DNA from: a virus | DNA length: 64,000 nt | Virus record (IMG/VR): IMGVR_UViG_3300032073_000011 | Coordinates: 1-64,000 of that record | Reading direction: 5' to 3' (one strand) | Shown: piece by piece, positions 6,906 through 14,168 of the stretch | How the letters are laid out: each line of letters opens with the position of its first letter | How positions within the stretch are numbered: the first letter of the stretch is position 1 | Made by a program: the position numbers and the translations under genes | The notes under the pieces: model-generated | The model's database searches: none | The model's input: only the letters and a program-made list of their open reading frames with translations | Told to the model about the DNA's origin: nothing

Positions 6906-7337
6906 TTACATATATTCATTTACTGCTTCGTATATCACTTCTTGTTCTTCCTCATCAAAACTTTCCTCACCCTCTAGAAATGTAGCGTCCCCACCGTGTT
7001 CATCACTATACTCTTCTACCACAAATTTACGGTCACCATATGAACCATAAGCTTCAAATTTAAAAGCAAACCATGTTTCGTAGTTGTTTTCAACATATAC
7101 CTTATCATCACCAGCTTCTTCAATAGTGTCAACATAAGTCATGTCATCTAGTTGTTCAAAAATAACAACTTTATCATCATCAGTGAAATTTTCTTCACCT
7201 TCCATGTAAACAAGTTCTCGTTCATCATTCATGTCTTGCATACTTGCTTTAAAATCTTTTCCTTTATACTTTCCAATATAAGTGTGTTTGCCCTCTTCGT
7301 GGGTCTTTACTTTGTCGTTAATTACTACTTCTGCCAT
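6906..7337 (-). CDS. Acidic protein with internal duplication
   Basis: 143 residues, strongly acidic (many Glu/Asp), with no cysteine or membrane segment. Two halves repeat the same pattern: YMEGEENFTDDDKVVIFEQL in the middle and FLEGEESFDEEEQEVIYEAV at the end, each preceded by beta-strand-like text. This suggests an ancestral domain duplication of about 60-70 residues. Acidic phage proteins often mimic DNA or inhibit host nucleic-acid-binding proteins; that is only a possibility here. Confidence 0.75.
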   Translation of the reverse strand: MAEVVINDKVKTHEEGKHTYIGKYKGKDFKASMQDMNDERELVYMEGEENFTDDDKVVIFEQLDDMTYVDTIEEAGDDKVYVENNYETWFAFKFEAYGSYGDRKFVVEEYSDEHGGDATFLEGEESFDEEEQEVIYEAVNEYM

Positions 7338-7340
7338 TTT

Positions 7341-7601
7341 TTAATTTTTTTTTAATTTATTAATTTCTCTGTTTATATACCAACTTGCTTTTTCCAAGTC
7401 TTCTAATGTATTAATTTTTTTACCTGCCCTAGAAATATACTTTACTGTATTACCCAAATTAAATCCTAAGTCCCACGCTTCAATAACTTTAATAGCTTCA
7501 TATAGGTTATCTTTTCCACCATAATGATTTGGGTGATTTACCTTTTCTGATTGTTTACGATTAAACTCTATTATTTCTTCGTTTGTAGGGTACTTACTCA
7601 T
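7341..7601 (-). CDS. DUF3310 family protein
   Basis: 86 residues with the DUF3310 signature: VNHPNHYGG (21-29), EAIKVIEAWDLGFNLGNTVK (35-54), YISRAGKK and DLEKASWYINREI. The family is frequent in phages and is often loosely called a nucleotide kinase-like protein, but its activity is not well established. It overlaps the start of the neighbouring 112-residue gene's end by 8 bases. Confidence 0.9.
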   Translation of the reverse strand: MSKYPTNEEIIEFNRKQSEKVNHPNHYGGKDNLYEAIKVIEAWDLGFNLGNTVKYISRAGKKINTLEDLEKASWYINREINKLKKN

Positions 7602-7932
7602 TTTTATCTTTTTTTATATAATCTTTTACTTTTGTGTATTGGGAATCACCTAACAGTGTAGTTTCATATCTTTTATATATGTAACTTTTAAGTTCTTCAA
7701 TATCTTTAAACTTACTATCACAAACACTTACTATCTTAATATCTGTTTCTTCTTCGTCGGGAAAAAGTAATACTTCATAACCACTCTTATCACTTAAATC
7801 AAAAGCAAATTTTTCCAAATCCCCTATTCTTAGTGTCGTTGGTTTGGATAATTTTACCATCATTAGTGGTCTATATTTTTCTAATAGTAGTTCGTTTGCT
7901 ATTCTTTCAGTATTTGTAATATTTTTAGACAT
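7594..7932 (-). CDS. Unknown protein
   Basis: 112 residues, alpha/beta character with acidic loop FPDEEETDIKIVSVCDSK and a basic C-terminal helix. No recognised domain or membrane segment. Its end overlaps the DUF3310 start by 8 bases, so the two are likely coexpressed; upstream it is separated by about 50 AT-rich bases from the 109-residue gene. Confidence 0.75.
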   Translation of the reverse strand: MSKNITNTERIANELLLEKYRPLMMVKLSKPTTLRIGDLEKFAFDLSDKSGYEVLLFPDEEETDIKIVSVCDSKFKDIEELKSYIYKRYETTLLGDSQYTKVKDYIKKDKNE

Positions 7933-7982
7933 ACGAAAATTTAAACAAAGTTAAAAATATTGTCAATATGTGAATTGTATTT

Positions 7983-8312
7983 TTAATTCAGACAAAAAGG
8001 TGGGTACCCGTCTTTATAGTGGACGAATAATTTTTCTATCTTTTGTTGTTGTTTTATATAATCTCTTACTTTTATTTCTTTAGAAATGTCTTCTACTGCT
8101 AAATCGGTAACTATTTCTAACATTTCTTCAGAACTTAACATGGGGTCACCATTTTTTTTAATGTTAATGGTCGCTTTATTAGCGACCATTTTATAAAACC
8201 TATCCATATCTATTTTACCGTGACCAAACATATCTCTAAATGCTTCCTTATCTGTGTTAAAGAAATCTTTAAGTTTTTGTAAATAGATTTGTAAATCAAC
8301 ATCCATATACAT
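7983..8312 (-). CDS. Unknown small helical protein
   Basis: 109 residues from ATG 8312, or 107 from ATG 8306. The latter is preferred because ATATTTAT overlaps the first ATG. Predicted helical, with DFFNTDKEAFRDMFGHGKID early, SSEEMLEIVTDLAVEDISKE in the middle and a short PPFCLN end. No family recognised. A subunit-like or adaptor role is possible, but nothing in the sequence decides it. Confidence 0.75.
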   Translation of the reverse strand: MYMDVDLQIYLQKLKDFFNTDKEAFRDMFGHGKIDMDRFYKMVANKATINIKKNGDPMLSSEEMLEIVTDLAVEDISKEIKVRDYIKQQQKIEKLFVHYKDGYPPFCLN

Positions 8313-8318
8313 AAATAT
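8311..8318 (-). promoter_or_regulatory. Candidate phage promoter element ATATTTAT
   Basis: Minus-strand ATATTTAT ends 4 bases before the ATG at 8306 and overlaps the alternative ATG at 8312, which argues for the shorter start. Confidence 0.4.
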
Positions 8319-8602
8319 TACACTAAATTGTATTTTTTAATTAATCTTTTGTCTATAGTGGTTGTTTTTCCTTCTTTTTTAAGAATATCGTAGACTTTTT
8401 GTGCCGCAACTTTTACATCTTTTATGCCTCCTTCAATTTTATTTTTACTCTTGTAAATCATAACCTCGACACTTCCAGGTGTTGTAACCACATTACCACC
8501 AACTTTTCTACTAGTTTCTTGTGTTATTTTTTGTCTTACTTCGTAATTCACCATTTTACAGATATGGTGACCTCTTTTTTCCATCATTCTATTTCCACCC
8601 AT
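8318..8602 (-). CDS. Unknown basic protein
   Basis: 94 residues, basic, beginning MGGNRMMEKRGHHICKMVNY. A central glycine-valine strand region (KVGGNVVTTPGSVEVMIYK) is followed by a helix and a lysine-rich tail. No domain is recognised. It lies in the run of small genes between DUF3310 and the HAD phosphatase with gaps of 5-13 bases. Confidence 0.7.
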   Translation of the reverse strand: MGGNRMMEKRGHHICKMVNYEVRQKITQETSRKVGGNVVTTPGSVEVMIYKSKNKIEGGIKDVKVAAQKVYDILKKEGKTTTIDKRLIKKYNLV

Positions 8603-8615
8603 TTTATTTTATTTT

Positions 8616-8864
8616 TTAAAAATTAATACTAGTCCATTTTGAATTACCTCCAAAGGTAATTATTTTATCAAACATACTGGACTGATACATACTTTTTAGA
8701 TTTTCTGCTTCTTCTAATTTACCAAAAAGTTTTAAGTCGTTGTATCCAAAATTATTTTTCATAAATAAATCTAATTCTCTCCCACCTAAGATAAGGTTAA
8801 CATGTCTAACAACCCAGTCTTGGAAGTCATAGGTGTCCCAGTTTGATTTTTCTTGTTTTTCCAT
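8616..8864 (-). CDS. Small unknown protein
   Basis: 82 residues with several Trp/Phe (WDTYDFQDWVVRHVNL) and a C-terminal FGGNSKWTSINF. It appears to be a small globular domain. A TATATTTG element followed by 4 bases precedes its ATG, the same layout as at 1436, so it may begin a short host-recognised transcript. No homologous family recognised. Confidence 0.7.
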   Translation of the reverse strand: MEKQEKSNWDTYDFQDWVVRHVNLILGGRELDLFMKNNFGYNDLKLFGKLEEAENLKSMYQSSMFDKIITFGGNSKWTSINF

Positions 8865-8868
8865 AGTA

Positions 8869-8876
8869 CAAATATA
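8869..8876 (-). promoter_or_regulatory. Bacteroidota-type -7 element TATATTTG
   Basis: Minus strand TATATTTG, then TACT, then the ATG at 8864. Same 4-base gap as the element before 1436, implying a start of transcription at or next to the start codon. No good -33 TTG found. Confidence 0.4.
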
Positions 8877-8900
8877 CGACTTTTTTATTATTTTATTGTA

Positions 8901-9461
8901 TTATTTGGGGAAAACTTTTATTTCTTTTGTTTTACTTACTAAGTCACCCCACACACTATCTTTTTTATACCGAGTAGCTCTAACTTTATGGTTGTCTATG
9001 TAATGATACTGTGTAATGTCTTCGTGGATTCTTGGTTTACCAAAAATTATATAATGCCATCTTACTTCATTATCTCTTAACCATTGTTCAGTAATTTCTC
9101 TATGTTCTTCTTTTCTAGATGTAAAAAATGTAATTATATTACCTTCTTCATACCATTTATTAATTGTTTCTATAGAATTATGGTATGGTTTTGCTGTGGA
9201 CATTCTTTCAAATTGTTCATTTGGGATGTCATCACAAATAGTCCCGTCAATATCTATAATATAATTAGCTTTATTAACTTGTTTTCTAATTTGTCTGTAA
9301 CCAACCATTTTTTTCTCCAAGTATTCATCTATATCATATTTGTATTCACCACATGAAGAATAAAGACATTTTTTTTGAATTACTGTTTTTTTGTCTTTTG
9401 TTAAATAAACTTCTGTTATACTATTAGCGTAATGTTGTGTATAAATTAATGTTTCTTCCAT
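8901..9461 (-). CDS. HAD-superfamily phosphatase-like protein
   Basis: 186 residues. After a ~65-residue N-terminal extension comes a HAD core: YIIDIDGTICDDIP (nucleophile Asp70, Asp72), FFTSRKEEHREITEQWLRDN carrying the motif II serine, FGKPRIHED (motif III-like lysine) and YIDNHKVRA (acidic motif IV). Such small HAD enzymes in phages dephosphorylate nucleotides, sugars or nucleic-acid ends; which substrate applies is not visible. The N-terminal extension contains two cysteines (KCLYSSCGE). Confidence 0.85.
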   Translation of the reverse strand: MEETLIYTQHYANSITEVYLTKDKKTVIQKKCLYSSCGEYKYDIDEYLEKKMVGYRQIRKQVNKANYIIDIDGTICDDIPNEQFERMSTAKPYHNSIETINKWYEEGNIITFFTSRKEEHREITEQWLRDNEVRWHYIIFGKPRIHEDITQYHYIDNHKVRATRYKKDSVWGDLVSKTKEIKVFPK

Positions 9462-9462
9462 T

Positions 9463-9657
9463 TTATTTATTTTTATCTATTTTTTTAATTATTGTTTTTT
9501 CCATTGCTATTATAACTCTTTCTAGATTTAGTATTTGTTTTTCTAGTTGAATTATCTGTTCTCTTTTTTCTCTTCCGATTTTTGCCTCCCATATTAACCA
9601 TCCAAAAGCTATTACTTCTATAATGAATAGTAATATTAATAATGTTGTTTGTACCAT
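9463..9657 (-). CDS. Small single-span membrane protein
   Basis: 64 residues from ATG 9657, chosen because the upstream DruA-like gene stops at 9659; longer frames up to 9825 lie inside that gene. An N-terminal membrane helix (LLILLFIIEVIAFGWLIWEA) is followed by a charged coiled coil (REKREQIIQLEKQILNLERV). N-terminal anchor plus coiled coil is typical of i-spanin or accessory membrane proteins, but there is no adjacent lysis cassette. Function open. Confidence 0.75.
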   Translation of the reverse strand: MVQTTLLILLFIIEVIAFGWLIWEAKIGREKREQIIQLEKQILNLERVIIAMEKTIIKKIDKNK

Positions 9658-9658
9658 T

Positions 9659-10834
9659 TTACCTTCCCACTTCTTTAATATATTTCTTTTTTGTTTCTTC
9701 CCAAGATAAATCAATAACATCCCAATAAAATAGTTGTTCTGGCTTAATTCTATCTTGTTCATATATATTTTTATACCTTCTAACTGCCTTTTTCTTCCAC
9801 CATTTATCTGTGTATGGGATGTCATCTTGGAATTTTTTCTTTATTTTTAGGTCTTTTTCTTGTATCTCTCCTCGTAAAAACTCACAACCATTATCATACA
9901 TCATTGCAAGATACACACCTCTCTTGAATCCGTGGTCATAATCTGAACCCTTTATACCACAATGTTTAAAAACTTTATTAAGGATGTTCTGTTTAGGTCC
10001 TGTAGCACTTATAGCCTTTTTATGTTCTTCTGGATGGTTATTTTTTAACCATTTATTCCATGGTAGATATGCACTATCATCTGGTTTTAATCTAACCTTA
10101 CCAGATGTTTCACCCATTGTTTTGAAGTGTGGCATTCCATTGTACATGGAGTTGATTCCGTATAGAGATGTTGTTCCTACAGCAATTAGTTTATCACCGT
10201 ATTTTTCTTCCCACGCATCTCTAATTGTCTTACAGGTTGTTAATGCAGCAACTAACTTTCCCATTAACATATTATACCCTCCTGGTTGGGTGGAACATAT
10301 TGTAGTAGCTATCGCAGTATTGTTTAGTTTGTGTTGGTCGAATTTGTTTGTTTTATCCCAACCTATATAGGCATCTCTAACTTTAATACTTGTAACGTCA
10401 GACCCTAAACAAATCAAACCAAGGACTTTGTTAGTTTTCCTATCTCTTACCCAGAATTTCATATTACGTCCGGGATTTGCAACCCATTCCATTGTATGGA
10501 TGAGTTTACGATAGTTTACCCATTCGGTAACACCTTTTCCTGGTGTTGCCATTTCAACATAAGGTTCTAAATCTTCAATTTCTTTTATGGTGTGGTTTAA
10601 GTCATCTAAATCTGATGGCACCCATAGATTTGTTCGGTAATCATATAATTTATTTTTTACCTTAGACATTTTACCACCCTTATTCATTTCTTGCCATTTT
10701 TTATAAAGTGTTTGTTCTTCTACAGACATTTCTTTAAGCATATCAAGATTGTCTATTAAATTTTGTTTTTGACCTTCAAAGTCAAAAATCTCTTCATTTT
10801 CTATAATATCAAATATTGTTGTTTGTTCTCCCAT
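9659..10834 (-). CDS. DruA-like (DUF4338) protein
   Basis: 391 residues. The middle resembles DUF4338, the domain of DruA from Druantia anti-phage systems. MKFWVRDRKTNKVLGLICLG leads to VRDAYIGWD. LNNTAIATTICS then N.LMGKLVAAL, the AWEEKYGDKLIAVGTTSLYG segment and GETSGKVRL follow in the family's order. A ~100-residue N-terminal region (DIIENEEIFDFEGQ) and a basic C-terminus (KWWKKKAVRRYKN) flank it. Activity of the domain is not settled in general. No Druantia helicase partner is visible nearby, so this is a stand-alone phage version, perhaps related to DNA modification or counter-defence. Confidence 0.6.
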   Translation of the reverse strand: MGEQTTIFDIIENEEIFDFEGQKQNLIDNLDMLKEMSVEEQTLYKKWQEMNKGGKMSKVKNKLYDYRTNLWVPSDLDDLNHTIKEIEDLEPYVEMATPGKGVTEWVNYRKLIHTMEWVANPGRNMKFWVRDRKTNKVLGLICLGSDVTSIKVRDAYIGWDKTNKFDQHKLNNTAIATTICSTQPGGYNMLMGKLVAALTTCKTIRDAWEEKYGDKLIAVGTTSLYGINSMYNGMPHFKTMGETSGKVRLKPDDSAYLPWNKWLKNNHPEEHKKAISATGPKQNILNKVFKHCGIKGSDYDHGFKRGVYLAMMYDNGCEFLRGEIQEKDLKIKKKFQDDIPYTDKWWKKKAVRRYKNIYEQDRIKPEQLFYWDVIDLSWEETKKKYIKEVGR

Positions 10835-10893
10835 GGTTTAATAATAATATATTTTGTTGGTATTTTCAAGTTTTATTTACTTGTTAAATCCTA

Positions 10894-10901
10894 ATATTTA
10901 T
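10894..10901 (+). promoter_or_regulatory. Candidate phage promoter element ATATTTAT
   Basis: Plus-strand ATATTTAT lies 17 bases before the 10919 ATG, followed by GTTTAAAG. Second plus-strand example of the motif in coding orientation. Confidence 0.45.
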
Positions 10902-10918
10902 GTTTAAAGAAAAAACTA

Positions 10919-11155
10919 ATGGCTTGTAAAAATTGTAAGGAAAAAACATCTAAGTACCTAAAAGAACTAAATAAAATGGGTACTAATATTAATTTTGATA
11001 GGGAAGCTCGTAAAAAACAAATATTCGAAAAGACTTGGGATGACTCCATGGGTAAATTAAGGGGATGGGAACGTGCGGTACTAATATTATTTGCGTGGAT
11101 TCCTTTAATTATTGGTTATTTTACCATAGTTAAATTTATCATCTTTCTATTTTAA
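10919..11155 (+). CDS. Small membrane protein with CxxC motif
   Basis: 78 residues on the plus strand. It starts MACKNCKEKTSKY, a CxxC that could bind zinc, and ends with about 27 hydrophobic residues (VLILFAWIPLIIGYFTIV region) forming one long or two short membrane helices. Its stop overlaps the convergent dnaJ stop by 4 bases. An ATATTTAT motif precedes it. Function unknown. Confidence 0.75.
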   Translation: MACKNCKEKTSKYLKELNKMGTNINFDREARKKQIFEKTWDDSMGKLRGWERAVLILFAWIPLIIGYFTIVKFIIFLF

Positions 11156-12156
11156 TTAAAATTTTCTTTTCTTTTAAATTTTTCTAGAATTTCTTTATCT
11201 TCCTCAGATAGTGATTTTGGCATTTTAACTTTAGGTTTTATAATTAAATCCCCCCTTCCAGTTGATGCGTTCATACCTTTACCCCTTAAATTAAAATTTT
11301 GTAATACATCACTTAGTGGTGGGATTTTTGCACTTAACGCCCCACTAAAATGTGGTACTTCTATACTAGTACCTAAAATCATATCCATAATTGGTACTTC
11401 AACCTCATAGTGAAGGTCTTGGTTAAAGAGTTTGAAATCTTTGTGTCTTGCAATTACTACTTGTATATTTAAATCACCAGTAGCTCCATTAGCTATCTCA
11501 TCACCTAGATTTCTAAATGTAAAAACTTGTCCCGTCATCAAATCTACAGGCAATCTAAAATCTATGGTACTTGCTTGTTTGGTTTGACCTGCACCACCAC
11601 AACCCCTACATGCTTCTACCACTATCTTACCTGAACCACCACACTGAGGACATTGTTCTCTTTGTATTTGTCTAAAAAATGCATTACCCACAGCTTTTTC
11701 TATAACCCCATGTCCTTTACACATATTACAAGGGTGAGAATTACCACCAGTACCTCTACAAACACCACAATTCATATTTCTATTATATCTTAATTTTTTA
11801 ACCTCACCAAAAAATACATCTTCTAATGTTACTGTTAAAGGTAGATTTAAACTCCTACCCTTTCTTTGTTGTCTATGTGGGTTTTGTCTACCCCCAAAGA
11901 ATTGATTGAATACATCGTCCATAGTAGGTCCACGACCCTGTCTTCCATGAAATGGGTTATTTAATTGATTATCGTATTGTGAACGTTTATTACCATCTCC
12001 TAGAGTGTCATAAGCTTCAGATAGTTCCTTAAATGTATTTTCATCACCCCCTTTATCTGGGTGATGAGTTTTTGATAATTTCCTAAATGCCTTTTTTATC
12101 TCATCTTGAGTGGCATTTCTATTGATATTTAGAGTTTTGTAGTAATCTTTATTCAT
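11152..12156 (-). CDS. dnaJ: DnaJ (Hsp40) co-chaperone
   Basis: 334 residues, type A DnaJ layout. A J domain carries HHPDKGG (His32-Pro33-Asp34), which stimulates DnaK ATPase. A Gly/Phe-rich linker (NPFHGRQGRGPTMDDVFNQF) follows. The zinc domain has four CxxC units (CGVC, CNMC, CPQC, CRGC), and the C-terminal substrate domain ends near LRGKGMNASTGRGDLIIK. It is slightly shorter than cellular DnaJ. No phage DnaK is seen here, so it likely recruits the host's, possibly for replication or virion folding. Its ATG abuts the divergent 12157 ATG (CATATG). Confidence 0.95.
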   Translation of the reverse strand: MNKDYYKTLNINRNATQDEIKKAFRKLSKTHHPDKGGDENTFKELSEAYDTLGDGNKRSQYDNQLNNPFHGRQGRGPTMDDVFNQFFGGRQNPHRQQRKGRSLNLPLTVTLEDVFFGEVKKLRYNRNMNCGVCRGTGGNSHPCNMCKGHGVIEKAVGNAFFRQIQREQCPQCGGSGKIVVEACRGCGGAGQTKQASTIDFRLPVDLMTGQVFTFRNLGDEIANGATGDLNIQVVIARHKDFKLFNQDLHYEVEVPIMDMILGTSIEVPHFSGALSAKIPPLSDVLQNFNLRGKGMNASTGRGDLIIKPKVKMPKSLSEEDKEILEKFKRKENFN

Positions 12157-12792
12157 ATGGTTTACGATAGAAATAAATATAAAATTGTTTTATTTAAAAA
12201 TGGTGAAAGAAATAAAGTCTTGTTTTCTTCCAACAGTAAAAAAAGTATCTTAAAGAAATATACTAAATTTATTGAAGAAAAAAAGCCTAAATTTGTAATG
12301 GAATATATTTCACGTAAAAAAGTTATGTTTGAGCTTGCTGTTATAACTAAAGAGTCTACTACTAATAGTCTATATGTGAAAGATTCTGTAGGTAGAACTA
12401 GAGAAGTTACTTTGGGTGATTCCGATTATAGGTTTATGAAGATGTTACCTTATTGGAAATCTGAGAAGATATATGACCACACTTCTAAATCTAAAATTAA
12501 TTTTGATAGGATGATGGAAACTTACTTGGAGGACAAGGAGTTTAAACAAGTTTTTACTTTAAATAATAAAGTAATAGTTCAAAAAGATACTGATTTTAGT
12601 GTTTTTAGTTTAAAAACTGTCTCTGATGCTTTAAGATTACTAACGGTAATAGAATTAGAATTTTTAAATAATGGTCGTTATGATTGTTTATTTGTTACCG
12701 ATAATAGTACTGTACAAAGAAAACAATTGTATAATTTATTGGAAAATGCTGGTTATAAGAGGGATTTTCTTAGAAAACAATATACGTATTAG
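12157..12792 (+). CDS. Unknown basic protein
   Basis: 211 residues on the plus strand, lysine-rich with beta-strand and helical parts. It opens MVYDRNKYKIVLFKNGERNK and contains YVKDSVGRTREVTLGDSD and a FVTDNSTVQRKQLYNLLENA segment near the end. No domain is recognised. Its start codon directly abuts that of the divergent dnaJ gene, so the promoter must lie within dnaJ. It converges on the next gene with a 4-base overlap. Confidence 0.75.
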   Translation: MVYDRNKYKIVLFKNGERNKVLFSSNSKKSILKKYTKFIEEKKPKFVMEYISRKKVMFELAVITKESTTNSLYVKDSVGRTREVTLGDSDYRFMKMLPYWKSEKIYDHTSKSKINFDRMMETYLEDKEFKQVFTLNNKVIVQKDTDFSVFSLKTVSDALRLLTVIELEFLNNGRYDCLFVTDNSTVQRKQLYNLLENAGYKRDFLRKQYTY

Positions 12793-13022
12793 TCTTTATT
12801 AAAAATAAATTCCACATCGTTAATATCTATTGATAATTTTTTTTGGTTCCTATCTACTTTTATCCTAACAAAGTTTTCTATTTCAGCCAAAATATCTTGA
12901 TATTTGTCCCCTTTTATATTTAATTCTATTTTTGTTGTGTTAACATAGGGATTTAATTTTAGGTTTTCTGCTATTTCTGCACAGTCTTCTAAAATTTTAG
13001 ACTCTTTTTGATTTTGTTCCAT
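12789..13022 (-). CDS. Small unknown protein
   Basis: 77 residues: an acidic helix (ESKILEDCAEIAENLKLN) followed by two strand-like segments (TTKIELNIKGDKY and KKLSIDINDVEFIFN). The fold looks like a small alpha/beta domain. It overlaps the upstream 69-residue gene by 34 bases and the convergent plus-strand gene by 4. Function unknown. Confidence 0.7.
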   Translation of the reverse strand: MEQNQKESKILEDCAEIAENLKLNPYVNTTKIELNIKGDKYQDILAEIENFVRIKVDRNQKKLSIDINDVEFIFNKD

Positions 13023-13198
13023 ATCCCTTTATTTTCTTTATTTTCTACGTTTTCTTCGGTTTGGTTGTATCGATTTACAACTTCCTGGATACTAGTTTTT
13101 TTTATTTCTTCTATTATTTTTTTCTTATGTTGTAGGATTTCCTTCTGGTCCTTCGAGACTTCCCGACGGAACCATTCCTCTATTTTGTTCTTCTCCAT
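12989..13198 (-). CDS. Small charged coiled-coil protein
   Basis: 69 residues, highly charged and helical (KDQKEILQHKKKIIEEIKK), ending with a basic amphipathic stretch GIWNKIKKSLKF that could contact a membrane or nucleic acid. It overlaps the upstream gene by 74 bases and the downstream one by 34, an unusual degree of overlap for this window. No family. Confidence 0.6.
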   Translation of the reverse strand: MEKNKIEEWFRREVSKDQKEILQHKKKIIEEIKKTSIQEVVNRYNQTEENVENKENKGIWNKIKKSLKF

Positions 13199-13580
13199 TT
13201 AAATTAATTTTATTAAAATCAAAGTTTAATTTTCTTAATGAGTCTACAGGGTTTTCAGCGAATACCTTTTTTAATTCTAACATTTTTAACTCCAAAAGAC
13301 TATTTTTTTCCTCTACATCGGTATTCCATTTAATAATAGCTTTTATTTCCTCTATTAAAACATTACAGTCTTCTTCCGTAAACACACTAAAAAAAGAAAC
13401 TAATTTATGGGTTTCATTACTATTACCAGGTTTAATTTGTATCTTACTCCCTCTACTAGTAATAATCTTTTGGTCTTCCCAATCAATAGGTATTTTTAAA
13501 TCCACAACGACAAAATTCTCATGCATTCTAATACTATTAAAAGTTTCCCCAAAAATTGATATGTGTTCGTATAGTGTCAT
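13125..13580 (-). CDS. Unknown protein
   Basis: 151 residues. It begins MTLYEHISIFGETFNSIRMH with a strand-rich N-terminal half (VVVDLKIPIDWEDQKIITSR), then helices, then a low-complexity Gly/Pro tail (GMVPSGSLEGPEG) encoded in the region overlapping the next gene. The ATG follows directly on the TAA of the upstream membrane-protein gene. No recognised domain; the tail may be a recent extension by read-through of an old stop. Confidence 0.7.
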   Translation of the reverse strand: MTLYEHISIFGETFNSIRMHENFVVVDLKIPIDWEDQKIITSRGSKIQIKPGNSNETHKLVSFFSVFTEEDCNVLIEEIKAIIKWNTDVEEKNSLLELKMLELKKVFAENPVDSLRKLNFDFNKINLNGEEQNRGMVPSGSLEGPEGNPTT

Positions 13581-13760
13581 TTAGTGTATTAAATATGTTA
13601 TGCAATAAGAAAGACTCATCCCTAATAATAAAGCTTCCTGATATGGTAGATTATATGTTGTTGGTTCTGCATCGTATAGTTTTCTCACCAACATAGTTAT
13701 ATTCCTCATTATTACTAATAAGGAAAATATAAAAAAGAATGTGAATACCCAATGTATCAT
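13581..13760 (-). CDS. 59-residue membrane protein
   Basis: A short frame from ATG 13760 to TAA 13581-13583 fits exactly between its neighbours, with stops and starts abutting on both sides. The first ~24 residues (MIHWVFTFFFIFSLLVIMRN onward) form a membrane helix. A second weakly hydrophobic stretch, LLLGMSLSYCITYLIH, ends the protein. Exact fit and co-direction make it a real gene; function unknown. Confidence 0.7.
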   Translation of the reverse strand: MIHWVFTFFFIFSLLVIMRNITMLVRKLYDAEPTTYNLPYQEALLLGMSLSYCITYLIH

Positions 13761-13934
13761 TTATTTTTTACTTTCTTCTAAAATTTCTTTTCTTAGGGTT
13801 TGTAGAACACTTTTTAATTCTTGTGCTGATTTTCTAGCTCTAATTCCAGCACTTTTATTTTTTTTATCAAAAAATTTCTCCGCATCTACTTTTATAGATG
13901 TTACTAATGTTTCTAATTGTGTTAATGTTTCCAT
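13761..13934 (-). CDS. Histone H1-like protein (Hc1 family)
   Basis: 57 residues from ATG 13934 (an upstream ATG at 13961 lies inside the previous gene). It matches the small Bacteroidota histone H1/Hc1 pattern: METLTQLETLVTSIKVDAEK, FFDKKNKSAGIRARKSAQEL, KSVLQTLRKEILE. Family members are helical DNA-associated proteins of about 55-60 residues lacking the long Lys/Ala tail. Probable nucleoid-type DNA-binding protein; here it could condense phage DNA or disturb the host nucleoid. Carrying this family points to a Bacteroidota host. Confidence 0.75.
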   Translation of the reverse strand: METLTQLETLVTSIKVDAEKFFDKKNKSAGIRARKSAQELKSVLQTLRKEILEESKK

Positions 13935-13935
13935 A

Positions 13936-14148
13936 TTATTCTTTTTTGTTTTCTTTTTCACTTTGTTGGTATGATTCCCAAGTTACAAAACTTTGGTTTA
14001 CCATTGTTAATTTATTTATGAGGTCTAATGATTTTTCTAGTTTATCTTCGATACTCATATCTTGTACATTAAGAATTCTTTCTAATTCAGATTCTAACTT
14101 TTGTTTTTGTACTATTAATTCATTATTTATGATATTAATTATTCTCAT
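13936..14148 (-). CDS. Small helical protein
   Basis: 70 residues, predicted as two long helices: LIVQKQKLESELERIL and IEDKLEKSLDLINKLTMVNQ. The C-terminus is acidic and polar. It sits 2 bases from the histone H1-like start and is probably in the same operon. A coiled-coil dimer is likely. No function assigned. Confidence 0.7.
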   Translation of the reverse strand: MRIINIINNELIVQKQKLESELERILNVQDMSIEDKLEKSLDLINKLTMVNQSFVTWESYQQSEKENKKE

Positions 14149-14168
14149 GTTTTAATTTTAGTCAATTA

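Noticed and set aside
9658-9825. Longer version of the small membrane protein starting at 9825
   Set aside because: The extra 56 residues lie inside the DruA-like gene; the ATG at 9657, just after that gene's stop, fits better.
13935-13961. Longer histone H1-like protein starting at 13961
   Set aside because: The added lysine-rich residues lie inside the upstream gene, and the ATG at 13934 matches the family's usual start.
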